A stretch of DNA of 64,000 nt from the NCBI RefSeq assembly GCF_040822115.1, contig NZ_CP162004.1:1860001-1924000 (forward strand). The letters run 5' to 3'. Numbering within the stretch: the stretch's first letter is position 1; each line of letters starts with the position of its first letter. The DNA is from Flavobacterium sp. WC2421. GTDB taxonomy: Bacteria > Bacteroidota > Bacteroidia > Flavobacteriales > Flavobacteriaceae. The notes beneath the pieces were generated by a model, which saw nothing but the letters and a program-made list of their open reading frames with translations, was not told the DNA's origin and did no database searches. The translations under genes and the position numbers were made by a program. This document shows, piece by piece, positions 25,356 through 34,952 of the stretch.

Positions 25356-26726
25356 CTAGTTTAATAGTTGATTTTCGTCTTTTTCAGCTCTATTTATGAT
25401 GCTTTCTGGAAGTGACTTTTTAGCTTTGGCTCCCATTTTTTTCAATTTCTCTACACTGGTAATCAAGTTCCCTTTTCCTTCTACTAATTTATTCATGGCA
25501 CCACTATATTCCGTTTTACTTTCGTCAATTTTTTTACCAATTTTAATTAAATCAGCAACAAAACCTTCAAATTTGTCATATAGTGCTCCCGCTTGACGCG
25601 CAATTTCAAAAGCATTTTCTTGTTGTTTTTGGTTGGCCCACATACTGTCAATAGTACGTAAGGTTGCAAGTAAAGTAGCTGGTGTTACGATAACAATGTT
25701 TTTTTCGAATGCTTTGTTGTACAAGGTATTGTCTTCATTCAGCGCCATGGCAAAAGCAGGTTCAATTGGGATAAATAGCAGTACAAAGTCGGGGCTTTCT
25801 ATTTGGTATAAATCTTGATAATTTTTATTGCCTAATTGTTCTACATGGCGTTTTATGGAATTGACATGTTCTTTTAAATAACCAATTTTTAAATCATCCT
25901 CTTCTTCGTTAATGTATTTTTCATAAGCAGTCAAAGAAACCTTAGAATCGACTATCATTTTTTTGCCATCAGGGAGATTGATTACAACATCAGGGAAAAC
26001 ACGATTTCCTTCCTCCGTAGTAAAAGCTTGTTGTACTTCATATTCACGACCTTTTTCCAATCCTGATTTTTCAAGTACACGCTCCAAAACGAGTTCGCCC
26101 CAGTTCCCTTGCATTTTGCTGTCACCCTTTAAGGCTTTGGTCAAATTGATGGTTTCCTTGCTCATTTGAATATTCATTTCACGTAAGCCCAGAATTTGTT
26201 GGCGTAAAGCCGCATGATAATCAATACTTTCTTTGTGGGTATCTTCGACTTTTTTCTCAAATAATTGAATTTTATCTTGCAAAGGAGACAAGATGTTTTT
26301 CATATTTTCCTTGTTCTGTTCTGTAAATTTATTGGATTTTTCGTCTAATATTTTATTTGCCAGATTCTCAAATTCTTTGGTGAATTTTTCTTGTAGTTTT
26401 TCTACTTCTTCTTTTTGTTCTTTATTACGTTCCCAAAGATTTTCGAAATCCACTTCTTTTTTCGAAAGCTGAATCGCTAAACTGTCTTTTTCATTTCGAA
26501 TGGTTTCTTTTTCTAGCGAACTAGTTTGAAGTTGTTTTTCGAATATAGTACGATCATTTAAATATTGTTCTTTCTGTTGGTCAAAGTGAGAATTTAAAGC
26601 AATCAGTTTTTCTTCTAAACTGATTTTTTCAGACTGAAAGCGAGCGGAGAAAATGAGTTTTCCTATGAAGACTCCTATAGCAAGGGCAATAATAAATAGA
26701 AACAAAAAAGGAAGCATATTTAACAT
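25356..26726 (-). CDS. rmuC: DNA recombination protein RmuC
   Basis: 456 residues. One N-terminal membrane helix (about 4-24), a long coiled coil (about 33-170), then the nuclease-like RmuC domain with KALKGDSKMQGNWGELVLER and VFPDVVINLPDGKKMIVDSKVSL. RmuC limits recombination at inverted repeats. First gene of a three-gene operon. Confidence 0.95.
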   Translation of the reverse strand: MLNMLPFLFLFIIALAIGVFIGKLIFSARFQSEKISLEEKLIALNSHFDQQKEQYLNDRTIFEKQLQTSSLEKETIRNEKDSLAIQLSKKEVDFENLWERNKEQKEEVEKLQEKFTKEFENLANKILDEKSNKFTEQNKENMKNILSPLQDKIQLFEKKVEDTHKESIDYHAALRQQILGLREMNIQMSKETINLTKALKGDSKMQGNWGELVLERVLEKSGLEKGREYEVQQAFTTEEGNRVFPDVVINLPDGKKMIVDSKVSLTAYEKYINEEEDDLKIGYLKEHVNSIKRHVEQLGNKNYQDLYQIESPDFVLLFIPIEPAFAMALNEDNTLYNKAFEKNIVIVTPATLLATLRTIDSMWANQKQQENAFEIARQAGALYDKFEGFVADLIKIGKKIDESKTEYSGAMNKLVEGKGNLITSVEKLKKMGAKAKKSLPESIINRAEKDENQLLN

Positions 26727-26835
26727 GAAAGGTTTTTTTTATGAATAGTAAAAGTAGCAAAAGATGGGTGAGATTCCTAAAAATTGATATCAGACAATTT
26801 AAAAATGTATTTTTGCATAAAATAGTTCAAATAGT

Positions 26836-27411
26836 ATGCCCCACCAACACTTTATCCTCCACAAACCCTACGGTTATTTAAGTCAGTTTATTTATGAGTT
26901 GAAAAGAAAAAAGAAACTTTTAGGGGAATTGTACGATTTTCCATTAGGGACTATGGCAATTGGTCGTTTAGATGAAGATTCAGAAGGACTTTTGTTACTG
27001 ACTACTGATGGTAAGATGAGCGAAATGATACGATCAAAAAAAGTAGATAAAGAATATTATGTACAAGTGGACGGTGTAATCACTCAGAGCGCCGTTGACC
27101 TGATGAAAGAAGGGGTAGAAATAGGTTTCAACGGGACAAAATACATTACTAAAAAATGCAATGCCAGTTTGATTCATGAAGTACCTAATTTTGGACTTAG
27201 AGGGAAAAAAATTCGTGACGAACGTCATGGTCCAACTTCTTGGGCTTCGATCACGGTCAATGAAGGAAAGTTTAGACAAGTACGTAAAATGACTGCTGCT
27301 GTAGGTTTTCCTACTTTAAGATTGGTTCGTGTTCGTATAGGGAATGTACATCTTGACAACTTACAATCTGGTGATGTAATAGAAGTCTCCGATTTTAATA
27401 CCGAAGATTAA
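26836..27411 (+). CDS. RsuA/RluE-type pseudouridine synthase
   Basis: 191 residues, no S4 domain. The catalytic loop GRLDEDSEGLLLLT at 43-56 contains the nucleophilic Asp46. The short length and start FILHKPYGYLSQF point to the RluE group, which modifies one uridine in 23S rRNA, but the exact site cannot be read from sequence. Followed by trmL, another RNA-modification gene. Confidence 0.92.
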   Translation: MPHQHFILHKPYGYLSQFIYELKRKKKLLGELYDFPLGTMAIGRLDEDSEGLLLLTTDGKMSEMIRSKKVDKEYYVQVDGVITQSAVDLMKEGVEIGFNGTKYITKKCNASLIHEVPNFGLRGKKIRDERHGPTSWASITVNEGKFRQVRKMTAAVGFPTLRLVRVRIGNVHLDNLQSGDVIEVSDFNTED

Positions 27412-27461
27412 TACTTTAATCTTTTAAATCTTTTAATTTTTAAATCTTTAAATAATTACTA

Positions 27462-27914
27462 ATGTTGAACATTGTTTTAGTTGAGCCCGAAATACCTAAT
27501 AATACTGGAAACATTGGCCGTTTGTGTGTAGGAACGGAAAGTCGTTTGCATTTAGTTCATCCTTTTGGATTTGTAATTAATGATAAAAATTTAAAACGCT
27601 CGGGACTTGATTATTGGGTACATCTTGATGTAACGCAATATCAAAATGTAGCCGAATGGAAGTCAATAGTTCCAGATTCATCAAGAGTTTTCTTAATGAG
27701 TTCACATGCCCCGAAATCGTATTTGGATATTGATTTTCAAGATGGTGATTGGTTGGTTTTTGGAAAAGAAAGTAAGGGATTGAGTAAAGAAGTTTTGGCC
27801 CAATTCGAGAATCATTTAAAAATTCCGATGTCAACAAATATCCGTAGTTTCAACATTGCCAATTCAGTAGCATTTGTAATTGGCGAAGCCAAAAGGCAAA
27901 TTCAATTAAAGTAA
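27462..27914 (+). CDS. trmL: tRNA (cytidine/uridine-34-2'-O)-methyltransferase
   Basis: 150 residues, SPOUT fold. LVEPEIPNNTGNIGRLC at the N-terminus, VFGKESKGLSKEVL in the middle and IPMSTNIRSFNIANSVAFVI near the end are diagnostic of TrmL/YibK. It methylates the wobble ribose of tRNA-Leu. A tRNA-Leu gene happens to lie in the same window. Confidence 0.95.
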   Translation: MLNIVLVEPEIPNNTGNIGRLCVGTESRLHLVHPFGFVINDKNLKRSGLDYWVHLDVTQYQNVAEWKSIVPDSSRVFLMSSHAPKSYLDIDFQDGDWLVFGKESKGLSKEVLAQFENHLKIPMSTNIRSFNIANSVAFVIGEAKRQIQLK

Positions 27915-28024
27915 TAGCAGCAATATAGATTCTAATTATCCCAATTGTTCGATTGAAATTTTATATATTTGAGTACCTCATTTGCAATAAGAACTGAATT
28001 CTACTCATTTTAAATTTCCTTTTT

Positions 28025-29632
28025 ATGATTGATAAAGTTACTCTCCGTGGTTCAATTTTTAGACATTTAGATGGTTTGGTAACTGCGCCAGTAGCCTATT
28101 CTTTGCATAAAAAAGGAGTTTTGGCTTTTTTGATGGATAAAAAGGAGGTAAGTTTAGCAGATCTTACCAATCATTTTTCGGCTAATGAAGGGTATCTCAA
28201 TATAGGTTTGCGCGTTTTATGTTCGCAAGGTTTTTTGAAATACCATATCAATACTACTACAGATGAAATTAAATTTAGCTTGACTGATACAAGCGAAATT
28301 GCCTTTTCCTTTTTTGACCTTTATGAGGATGTGGTTGACCTGTTACAGTTTTCGATGCAATTTCATCCTAGGTTATTTGAAGAAGCTCCTTTTGAAAGGC
28401 TGAAAGTCATTTTTGAAAAATATAAAAAAAACTACAATCTAGTATTTTCAGAAGACTCCAAAATCAAGGAAGTACAACATCAAATATTGATGCATATTGA
28501 AGGGGTATTAGTTGGTCCTACTTTGGTCAGACTAGGAATGAGCGGAATGTTTCATAAGTATTTTATGGAAATCTCATTCCGACCAGAAGAGTTTCATAAA
28601 ACACCAGAAAATTTTAAAGTCATCCTGGATTTTTTGACTTATTTGGGTTGGTTTACCCAAAAAAACGGAAATTATCAATTTACAGAAACGGGTTTGTTTT
28701 TTGCCAAAAGAGCATCTGCTTATGGAGTAACCGTTTCCTATTTGCCTACATTTAGTAAAATGGATGATTTGCTTTTTGGTAATCCTAATGTTTTGCGAAA
28801 TACAAGTGATGGGGAGGACGAAATTCATGTAGACCGTGAAATGAATGTATGGGGTAGCGGTGGAGCTCATGACAGTTACTTCAAGGTTGTCGATGAGATT
28901 ATTATTCAATTGTTTAATTTACCAATAGAAGATCAACCCAAAGGAATTTTAGATATGGGCTGTGGCAATGGTGCTTTCTTAGAACATATTTTTAATGTTA
29001 TCGAAAGGCAAACCTTTCGAGGAAAAATACTTGATGACTATCCTTTGTTTCTCATAGGTGTTGATTACAATCAAGCTGCTTTGAAAGTAACGCGAGCCAA
29101 TTTAATAAAAGCGGATATTTGGGCTAAAGTCATTTGGGGTGATATCGGTAGGCCAGATGTGCTTGCCGAAGATTTATTGGGAAATTATAATATTGATTTA
29201 AAGGATGTGCTGAATGTGAGAACTTTTTTGGATCACAACCGCATTTGGGAAGAACCAAAAAAACGTTCTCCAGAAAGAGATAGCCAATCTACTGGTGCTT
29301 TTGCTCACAGAGGAAAAAGGATTAGTACTAATGTAGTGGAAGATAATCTACTAGAGCATTTTAATAAATGGTCTCCTTATGTGCATAAGTACGGCTTGTT
29401 AATGATTGAGTTACATACCATTCCTCCAGCTTTGACTGCAGCTAATTTAGGGAAAACGGCTGCAACTGCTTATGATGCTACTCATGGATTTTCGGATCAA
29501 TATATTGTAGAAATTCCTGTATTGCATAAAATTGCTGCAGAAGCGGGTTTGTATCCAGACATTTCATTTTTTAAACGGTTTCCAGATTCTAATATCGCCA
29601 CGGTAAGTGTTAATTTATTAAAAGGGAAATAA
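28025..29632 (+). CDS. large class I SAM-dependent methyltransferase, unknown substrate
   Basis: 535 residues. About 300 residues of mostly helical N-terminal sequence (including a winged-helix-like region at 15-100 resembling dimerisation domains of small-molecule O-methyltransferases) precede a SAM-binding motif ILDMGCGNGAFLEH near 308-322. An acidic motif IGVDYNQAALKVTRANL follows. The C-terminal part, GLLMIELHTIPPALTAANLG, is probably the substrate side. The architecture suggests a natural-product or lipid methyltransferase. No biosynthetic genes lie beside it, so it cannot be placed in a pathway. Confidence 0.82.
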   Translation: MIDKVTLRGSIFRHLDGLVTAPVAYSLHKKGVLAFLMDKKEVSLADLTNHFSANEGYLNIGLRVLCSQGFLKYHINTTTDEIKFSLTDTSEIAFSFFDLYEDVVDLLQFSMQFHPRLFEEAPFERLKVIFEKYKKNYNLVFSEDSKIKEVQHQILMHIEGVLVGPTLVRLGMSGMFHKYFMEISFRPEEFHKTPENFKVILDFLTYLGWFTQKNGNYQFTETGLFFAKRASAYGVTVSYLPTFSKMDDLLFGNPNVLRNTSDGEDEIHVDREMNVWGSGGAHDSYFKVVDEIIIQLFNLPIEDQPKGILDMGCGNGAFLEHIFNVIERQTFRGKILDDYPLFLIGVDYNQAALKVTRANLIKADIWAKVIWGDIGRPDVLAEDLLGNYNIDLKDVLNVRTFLDHNRIWEEPKKRSPERDSQSTGAFAHRGKRISTNVVEDNLLEHFNKWSPYVHKYGLLMIELHTIPPALTAANLGKTAATAYDATHGFSDQYIVEIPVLHKIAAEAGLYPDISFFKRFPDSNIATVSVNLLKGK

Positions 29633-29638
29633 GGTAAA

Positions 29639-29676
29639 AAAAAAGAGGAAGCCTTATCAAAAGCTTCCTCTTTTTT
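29639..29676. terminator. bidirectional terminator
   Basis: Stem AAAAAAGAGGAAGC / GCTTCCTCTTTTTT with a 10-base loop, between the convergent methyltransferase and lipoprotein genes; A and T runs serve both strands. Confidence 0.92.
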
Positions 29677-29678
29677 AA

Positions 29679-30530
29679 TTAATCTCGCATAACAAAATCG
29701 CTCAGTGTTATAAAAGTACTGCCCGTTTTGGCATCATGATAAATATTATATTTTGTTGGGTAATTACCTGCTTTTGCAAAATGTTCCGGTTGAGAATAAT
29801 TCAGTCTAGATTCCTCATTAGAAAGTAAATACTCTAAAGTTATCATAGGTTCTACAAATATCAAATCACCATCAAAGGATCCATAGATCATAATTTTGCT
29901 AAAGGGCAAATAATCGGGTAAGTTTAACGGTAGCCAGTGTTTTCCCATTTGAGCTTCAGCAGTACCACCATCAGGAGGTGTAAAATAATCAGCAGGCATA
30001 TATCCCAAAGGCGGATAATTATTAAATAGATCATTTGTGCTTTCAGACCATGCTGGTATAGCCAGTTGTTCGTCGAGAGAGATCATATAAAAATGAATGT
30101 CAAAATGGGGTACATCAAAAACATGTTCTGGTTCATGGCCATTGGGATTCCAATTAAGTCCGATATGATCAAACGGTGTCAACTGATGTGCTTTAAGGTG
30201 TAGCGGAATAACAATTGTTGAACCTGCCAGCGGTGCATTATTTTTGTCTCTTTCTGGATTTAATAAGGCTTCAGCGGTCATTTCAATTCCAATTTCATTT
30301 GGATTACCACTGCCATCAACACTTATCCAGGAGCGCACTTTTCCGTATCCGAGTGTTACTTGAGGTCCCTTGAATACATTGAGCTTCATTGCATTCGTTT
30401 TTACATTAAAAGGTTTGGAGGTGTTTGTTTGTAAATCAGTAGAAATCATTTCGTCCTGACTGCAAGAATAGAGAAAAAATAAGCTTCCCAATAGAACCAC
30501 TTTTTTGAGTAAAGTACACAAATTTTCCAT
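29679..30530 (-). CDS. TTHB210-like (DUF5602) lipoprotein
   Basis: 283 residues. Lipobox LYSC with Cys at about 23. The body contains HIGLNWNPNGHEPEHVFDVP followed by HFDIHFYM, a His-rich segment that I associate with the TTHB210/DUF5602 family, moderately sure. His and Asp density suggests metal binding. It is probably anchored on the outer or inner membrane. Monocistronic. Confidence 0.7.
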   Translation of the reverse strand: MENLCTLLKKVVLLGSLFFLYSCSQDEMISTDLQTNTSKPFNVKTNAMKLNVFKGPQVTLGYGKVRSWISVDGSGNPNEIGIEMTAEALLNPERDKNNAPLAGSTIVIPLHLKAHQLTPFDHIGLNWNPNGHEPEHVFDVPHFDIHFYMISLDEQLAIPAWSESTNDLFNNYPPLGYMPADYFTPPDGGTAEAQMGKHWLPLNLPDYLPFSKIMIYGSFDGDLIFVEPMITLEYLLSNEESRLNYSQPEHFAKAGNYPTKYNIYHDAKTGSTFITLSDFVMRD

Positions 30531-30713
30531 AATTAAAATTTTTAAAGATTAGTTTTAATAATGTAGATAAGTTGAATTTGGGGAAATAAGAATGAGGTAT
30601 ACTAATTTACAAAACAATAAAGTATAAAATTGATACACTTTGCTTTTTGGGTATGTTTTGTGATAATTCTGTTGTCCATTATGGAATTAATAACTGTTGG
30701 TGCGAAATAGTGA

Positions 30714-31496
30714 TTATACAATAACAAATTTCCCTTTTGCGGAATCGAATGTAATGTGTTCGTCTTTAAAGATTGTATTAAAACTCCCTTTTGAAATCAA
30801 ATTGCACGGTTCGTCTTGGATGACTGTTTCTGCCGTCATAATAATCATTTCATCACTCAGTTGAATCGCCATATCGATATCATGTGTCGAAAATAAAATA
30901 CATTTATTTGTTTCCTTTGTTAGTTTTTTTAGCAATTTGAAGAGTGCTACTTTGTGCAGTAAATCGAGATGGGTGGTAGGCTCATCAAGAATAATTAAAG
31001 GAGTATCTTGCGCCAATGCACGTGCTACCAACACTTTTTGCAATTGCCCGTCACTTATTTCGTAATGCTTTTTGGAGGCCAAATGACTGATTTTGGTCAG
31101 TTCAAGGGCTTCATTAATTTTAGCAACATCTTCATCGGATAAAGTTCCGATCCAATTGGTATACGGTTGACGTCCCAAAGCGACCAATTCGAAAACCGTC
31201 AAATTACTAGGCGGTAATTTTTCGGTTAAAACAATACTTAGATTTTGGGCTAGTTCTAATGGTTCATAATCAGTTACTTTTTTATCATTCAAATAGACAG
31301 CCCCTTCCAATGGTTTTTGAATTCCATTAATAGTGCGCAATAAAGTTGACTTCCCTATTCCATTAGCACCAATTAATGCTATAAGTTTTCCTTGCTGTAA
31401 ATTCAGGTTGAGGTTTTTAGCAATGGTCGTAACTGCGCTTTTGGTTTTGTAACCAATGCTTAGGTTTGATGTGGATAGGATGTTTTTATTCATCAA
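30714..31496 (-). CDS. ABC importer ATPase (FecE/BtuD type)
   Basis: 260 residues. Walker A GANGIGKST at 43-51, signature YEISDGQLQK (LSGGQ variant), Walker B LIILDEPTTHLD, switch His in STHDID. With the FecCD permease and the binding protein next door it forms a class II importer for a corrinoid, haem or siderophore. Genes for corrinoid salvage start 100 bases beyond the operon, which favours corrinoids. The first Met is a weak choice; codon 2 Met is an alternative. Confidence 0.9.
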   Translation of the reverse strand: MMNKNILSTSNLSIGYKTKSAVTTIAKNLNLNLQQGKLIALIGANGIGKSTLLRTINGIQKPLEGAVYLNDKKVTDYEPLELAQNLSIVLTEKLPPSNLTVFELVALGRQPYTNWIGTLSDEDVAKINEALELTKISHLASKKHYEISDGQLQKVLVARALAQDTPLIILDEPTTHLDLLHKVALFKLLKKLTKETNKCILFSTHDIDMAIQLSDEMIIMTAETVIQDEPCNLISKGSFNTIFKDEHITFDSAKGKFVIV

Positions 31497-31608
31497 TTTT
31501 TTCGAGTTTATTTTTTAAACTTTTTTTATAAAACCGTCAAGGAGTTAAGGTACAGTATTGCCTAAATTTTCTAAATGAGATAAAAAATAAAGTCGTTTTT
31601 ATGTTCAA

Positions 31609-32640
31609 TCACCCCATCATTTTCCTCTTACGTACTAGTAACCAAATTACAATAGGTGCACCAAGTAGTGACGTAATCGCATTTATAGGTAAAGTTATAT
31701 CAAAACCTGGCATTTGTGAAACTAGATCACATACAAGCATGATTCCCGCGCCAAGAAGAAGTGTACTCCAATATAAAACCGAATGATTACTAGTTTGGAA
31801 TATAAGTTTTGCAATATGAGGAACTGCTAAACCTATAAAGGCAATTGGCCCTGCATAAGCCGTGATACTTCCCGCGAGAATACTAGTGGCAAGAATTATA
31901 GTAAGTCGCATTTTCTTGAAATTAAGTCCCAAACTTCTTGCGTAGTTTTCCCCAAGTAATAATGCATTTAAGGGTTTGATACTAAATAGACTTAATAGTA
32001 ATCCTATGAAAACTGAAATGGATAAAATAGTTATAGAGGTCCAGGATAAATTACCGAGTGTTCCCATAGACCAAAAAGTAAATTTTTGTAATTGTTCTGC
32101 CGTGCTGAAATACGTAAGTGTTCCTACGATGGCACTGGTAAAACTACCAAACATCAAACCTACAATTAGAATGGCCATCGTATCACGCAAGCGATGAGAA
32201 ACTAGGAGAACAGCTAATAAAACGATAGAACTTCCCATAGTTGACGCAAGAACGATTCCGTAAGAGGACAATAGAATAGTACTGATAAATGAGGGCATAA
32301 ACGCAGCTCCTAAAATCACAAAAGCAACGCCTAAACTTGCACCTGAGCTCAGCCCTAAAACATAAGGTCCCGCAAGCGGATTTCTAAATAAAGTTTGCAT
32401 CAGTAATCCGCTGATAGAAAGTCCCATTCCAACTAAAACAGCAGTGATAGCTTTGGGTAAGCGGTAATTAATAATAATATATTCCCAAGTGGATTTACTT
32501 GCTTGTCCTCCCGTTAAGCTGTTGTAAACTTCCTTGAACGGAATTGTTATCGAGCCAAAACTGATGTTTATAAAAAACAAAACGACCAATCCTATAGCCA
32601 GTAAAGAGAATAAAATGATATTTCGTTTTTGATTATTCAA
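31609..32640 (-). CDS. FecCD/BtuC-family importer permease
   Basis: 343 residues, about nine to ten hydrophobic segments. Family hallmarks are the PLAGPYVLGLSSGASLGVAF segment, the GENYARSLGL motif that contacts the ATPase, and AYAGPIAFIGLAVPHIAKLI. It forms the membrane channel of the importer; 112 bases separate it from the ATPase gene, and 111 from the binding-protein gene. Confidence 0.92.
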   Translation of the reverse strand: MNNQKRNIILFSLLAIGLVVLFFINISFGSITIPFKEVYNSLTGGQASKSTWEYIIINYRLPKAITAVLVGMGLSISGLLMQTLFRNPLAGPYVLGLSSGASLGVAFVILGAAFMPSFISTILLSSYGIVLASTMGSSIVLLAVLLVSHRLRDTMAILIVGLMFGSFTSAIVGTLTYFSTAEQLQKFTFWSMGTLGNLSWTSITILSISVFIGLLLSLFSIKPLNALLLGENYARSLGLNFKKMRLTIILATSILAGSITAYAGPIAFIGLAVPHIAKLIFQTSNHSVLYWSTLLLGAGIMLVCDLVSQMPGFDITLPINAITSLLGAPIVIWLLVRKRKMMG

Positions 32641-32735
32641 TTAGTATTTTTTTTATTTGTATTGTGTTTTTGATAATGGATCAGTTTTTAAAAACGAATC
32701 GGAAATCCGTTTTGTATGCTGTCTTATGGAGAGGG

Positions 32736-32760
32736 TTTAGTTTAGTTTAGTTTAGTTTAG
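32736..32760. repeat. (TTTAG)5 pentanucleotide repeat across a stop codon
   Basis: Five perfect TTTAG units. On the minus strand they read CTAAA and contain the stop codon of the binding-protein gene (32752-32754). Unit gain or loss would leave the protein end almost unchanged but alter the linker to the permease gene. Confidence 0.85.
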
Positions 32761-33894
32761 TTTTTGTGCAAAGGTAAAAGTATAATTTGGAAGTAAATCA
32801 GCATGGAAAATTTTGATGTAATCTTTTAGGACTAAATCGGGTCGGCTAGGGGCTGATTCATAGTATATCGTTCCGCCAGTAGCGCCTATTTTACCCTCAA
32901 AAGTATATACTTGTTTGGTTTTAAAGGCATCAAATTGACTGTAATGTGGATTGATTTTTTCTAATTCAGCTACTGTTTTATAAGGGCCTGTAGCAATCCA
33001 ATACTGAGCTGTTTTAGCTTTTTCTAATACTTTTTCGAATGATAATCCAATACTTCCCGTTCCTTCGGTGTCTGACCAAAGGTAATTAACTTTTGAATCT
33101 TTTAAAAATTGTGCAACCCAACTATTGGCTTTGGCCACATACCATTGATCTTGGTACATGGAACCGTATAATACTGTTGCTGTTGGTTTTTTGGTGGAAA
33201 CCAAATCCAACGCTTCTTTGTAATTTTTAATAATAGCGTCAAATTGAGTTTTGGCTTCTTTCTCTTTTCCAAAAAGAGCGCCGTACAGTTTTATCCATTC
33301 TGCTTTTCCAAGAGGAGATTGCTCCATCCAATCTGCCTGAATACATACTTTTAAGCCACTTTTTGCAAGATTATCAATCATTGGATTATTGTTGTCAATA
33401 CCAAAAGTCACTATAAGCTCTGGGTTCATTTCTATCAATTGCTCTATATTTAATTTTTCGTTTTGCCCTACATTTTTAACGGTTCCATTATCAATTAATT
33501 TTCTGGTTTTTTTAGAAGAAATGTAGTCTGTATGTGGGAATCCAGCCAATCGATTTTCCACTCCTAGCATTTCCAAATAAGGGACAATCGTAGTAGAAGT
33601 TACCACAATCGACTCTAGAGGTACCTGGATGGTATTGTATTTTTTCAAACTATCTGGGATGGCGCTGTTTTTCTCTTTTAAGATATAAGTAAAATCTTTT
33701 TCAGCATTGGGCCATGGGTTGATTACCTTCACTATAGAAAAGCCTTCGTACTTGTATATGGCTAAGCTATTTGCATATTCAATTTCGTTTTTTGCGTTTA
33801 AAATGGATTTAGTTTCTGATTTATCTGCTTTTTTACAACTAATGAAGGAGAGAAGAACAACTAGTAAAAGAATTTTATAGGAAGAAAGTTTCAT
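32752..33894 (-). CDS. periplasmic binding lipoprotein (BtuF/FecB type)
   Basis: 380 residues. Lipobox LSFISC with Cys20, then a class III binding-protein fold: IVVTSTTIVPYLEMLGVENRLAGFPH, IEQLIEMNPELIVTFG (family patterns), and a C-terminal domain with the ending APSRPDLVLKDYIKIFHADL. It presents the substrate to the FecCD permease. Its placement divergent from the corrinoid salvage genes suggests a corrinoid ligand. No riboswitch is visible before it. Confidence 0.88.
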   Translation of the reverse strand: MKLSSYKILLLVVLLSFISCKKADKSETKSILNAKNEIEYANSLAIYKYEGFSIVKVINPWPNAEKDFTYILKEKNSAIPDSLKKYNTIQVPLESIVVTSTTIVPYLEMLGVENRLAGFPHTDYISSKKTRKLIDNGTVKNVGQNEKLNIEQLIEMNPELIVTFGIDNNNPMIDNLAKSGLKVCIQADWMEQSPLGKAEWIKLYGALFGKEKEAKTQFDAIIKNYKEALDLVSTKKPTATVLYGSMYQDQWYVAKANSWVAQFLKDSKVNYLWSDTEGTGSIGLSFEKVLEKAKTAQYWIATGPYKTVAELEKINPHYSQFDAFKTKQVYTFEGKIGATGGTIYYESAPSRPDLVLKDYIKIFHADLLPNYTFTFAQKLN

Positions 33895-33992
33895 GATGCT
33901 ATTTTATGATTTAAGCAAAGGTAAAAGAAATTACAAAAAAAATCTTGTTTATTTTTTAGCCAAAAAAAATCAACAAATACTATCTTTACAGC

Positions 33993-34379
33993 ATGAATGG
34001 AATAAAAGCGAAACAGTGTTCAAGTTGTGGAACTAACTTTGGTTGTGGAGATACATTAGAAGGAACTAGATGTTGGTGTAATGATTTTCCGCCGATATTT
34101 GTTCCTACAACAGCAATTGATTGTCTTTGCCCAAAATGTTTTAAAGTTTCTTGTTCAGATAAAATTGAGGAGTATGTAAAGACATTGACTCAGGAAACTG
34201 TTCTCCATAATAAAGCGACCTCGCTGCCTAAGTCTAATAATTTGATTGAAGGTATTGATTATTATTTAGAGAATGGGAATTATGTTTTTAAAGCATTTTT
34301 TCATTTAAAAAGAGGAAGTTGTTGTACGAATGGTTGTCGTCATTGTCCATATAATTTAAACCCAAAAAAAACAAATTAA
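33993..34379 (+). CDS. cysteine-rich CWC protein with C-terminal DUF5522
   Basis: 128 residues with 15 Cys. The N-terminal CWC-type module has CSSCGTNFGCGDTLEGTRCW and CLCPKCFKVSC, suited to zinc binding; the C-terminal module has FFHLKRGSCCTNGCRHCPYN, the DUF5522 signature. The function is unknown. It lies 61 bases before cobU on the same strand and may head the salvage operon. Confidence 0.85.
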   Translation: MNGIKAKQCSSCGTNFGCGDTLEGTRCWCNDFPPIFVPTTAIDCLCPKCFKVSCSDKIEEYVKTLTQETVLHNKATSLPKSNNLIEGIDYYLENGNYVFKAFFHLKRGSCCTNGCRHCPYNLNPKKTN

Positions 34380-34439
34380 GGCCTAATTTATAGGTTGAAA
34401 TCTATTTAATAATTAACAATTTATAACTAATAATTAAAG

Positions 34440-34952
34440 ATGATATATTTAATTACAGGAGGAGAACGCTCTGGCAAAAGTAGTTATGCTGAAAATTTAG
34501 CAAAAGAATTATCGGCTAAACCCATGTATGTTGCAACAGCGAGAAAATGGGACGATGATTTTCAAAAAAGAATAGATCGTCATCAAAAAGACCGTGATGA
34601 ACGCTGGATTAACATCGAAAAAGAAAAGCACTTGAGTGAAATTGATTTCTCCGGTAATGTTGCGATAGTAGATTGTGTTACACTTTGGTTGACTAACTTT
34701 TTTATAGATACTAAAAATGATGTTGCTTTGTGTTTAGAACAAGCCAAAGCAGAGTTTGACAAAATAGCAAATCAAGAAAACGCGACTATTATTATTGTTA
34801 CCAATGAAATAGGAATGGGGGTTCATGCTGAAACGCATATTGGCCGAAAATTTACCGAATTACAAGGTTGGATGAATCAGTATATTGCAAAAAGAGCAGA
34901 TAAAGTGGTTTTAATGGTTTCAGGAATTCCTGTTACAATAAAAGGACAATAA
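34440..34952 (+). CDS. cobU: adenosylcobinamide kinase / adenosylcobinamide-phosphate guanylyltransferase
   Basis: 170 residues. P-loop GGERSGKS at 7-14, and ATARKWDDDFQKRIDRHQKDR with the His that carries GMP in the guanylyl transfer. VDCVTLWLTN and VTNEIGMGVHAE complete the family signature. It activates adenosylcobinamide for nucleotide-loop assembly. Its last base is the first base of the next gene. Confidence 0.95.
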   Translation: MIYLITGGERSGKSSYAENLAKELSAKPMYVATARKWDDDFQKRIDRHQKDRDERWINIEKEKHLSEIDFSGNVAIVDCVTLWLTNFFIDTKNDVALCLEQAKAEFDKIANQENATIIIVTNEIGMGVHAETHIGRKFTELQGWMNQYIAKRADKVVLMVSGIPVTIKGQ

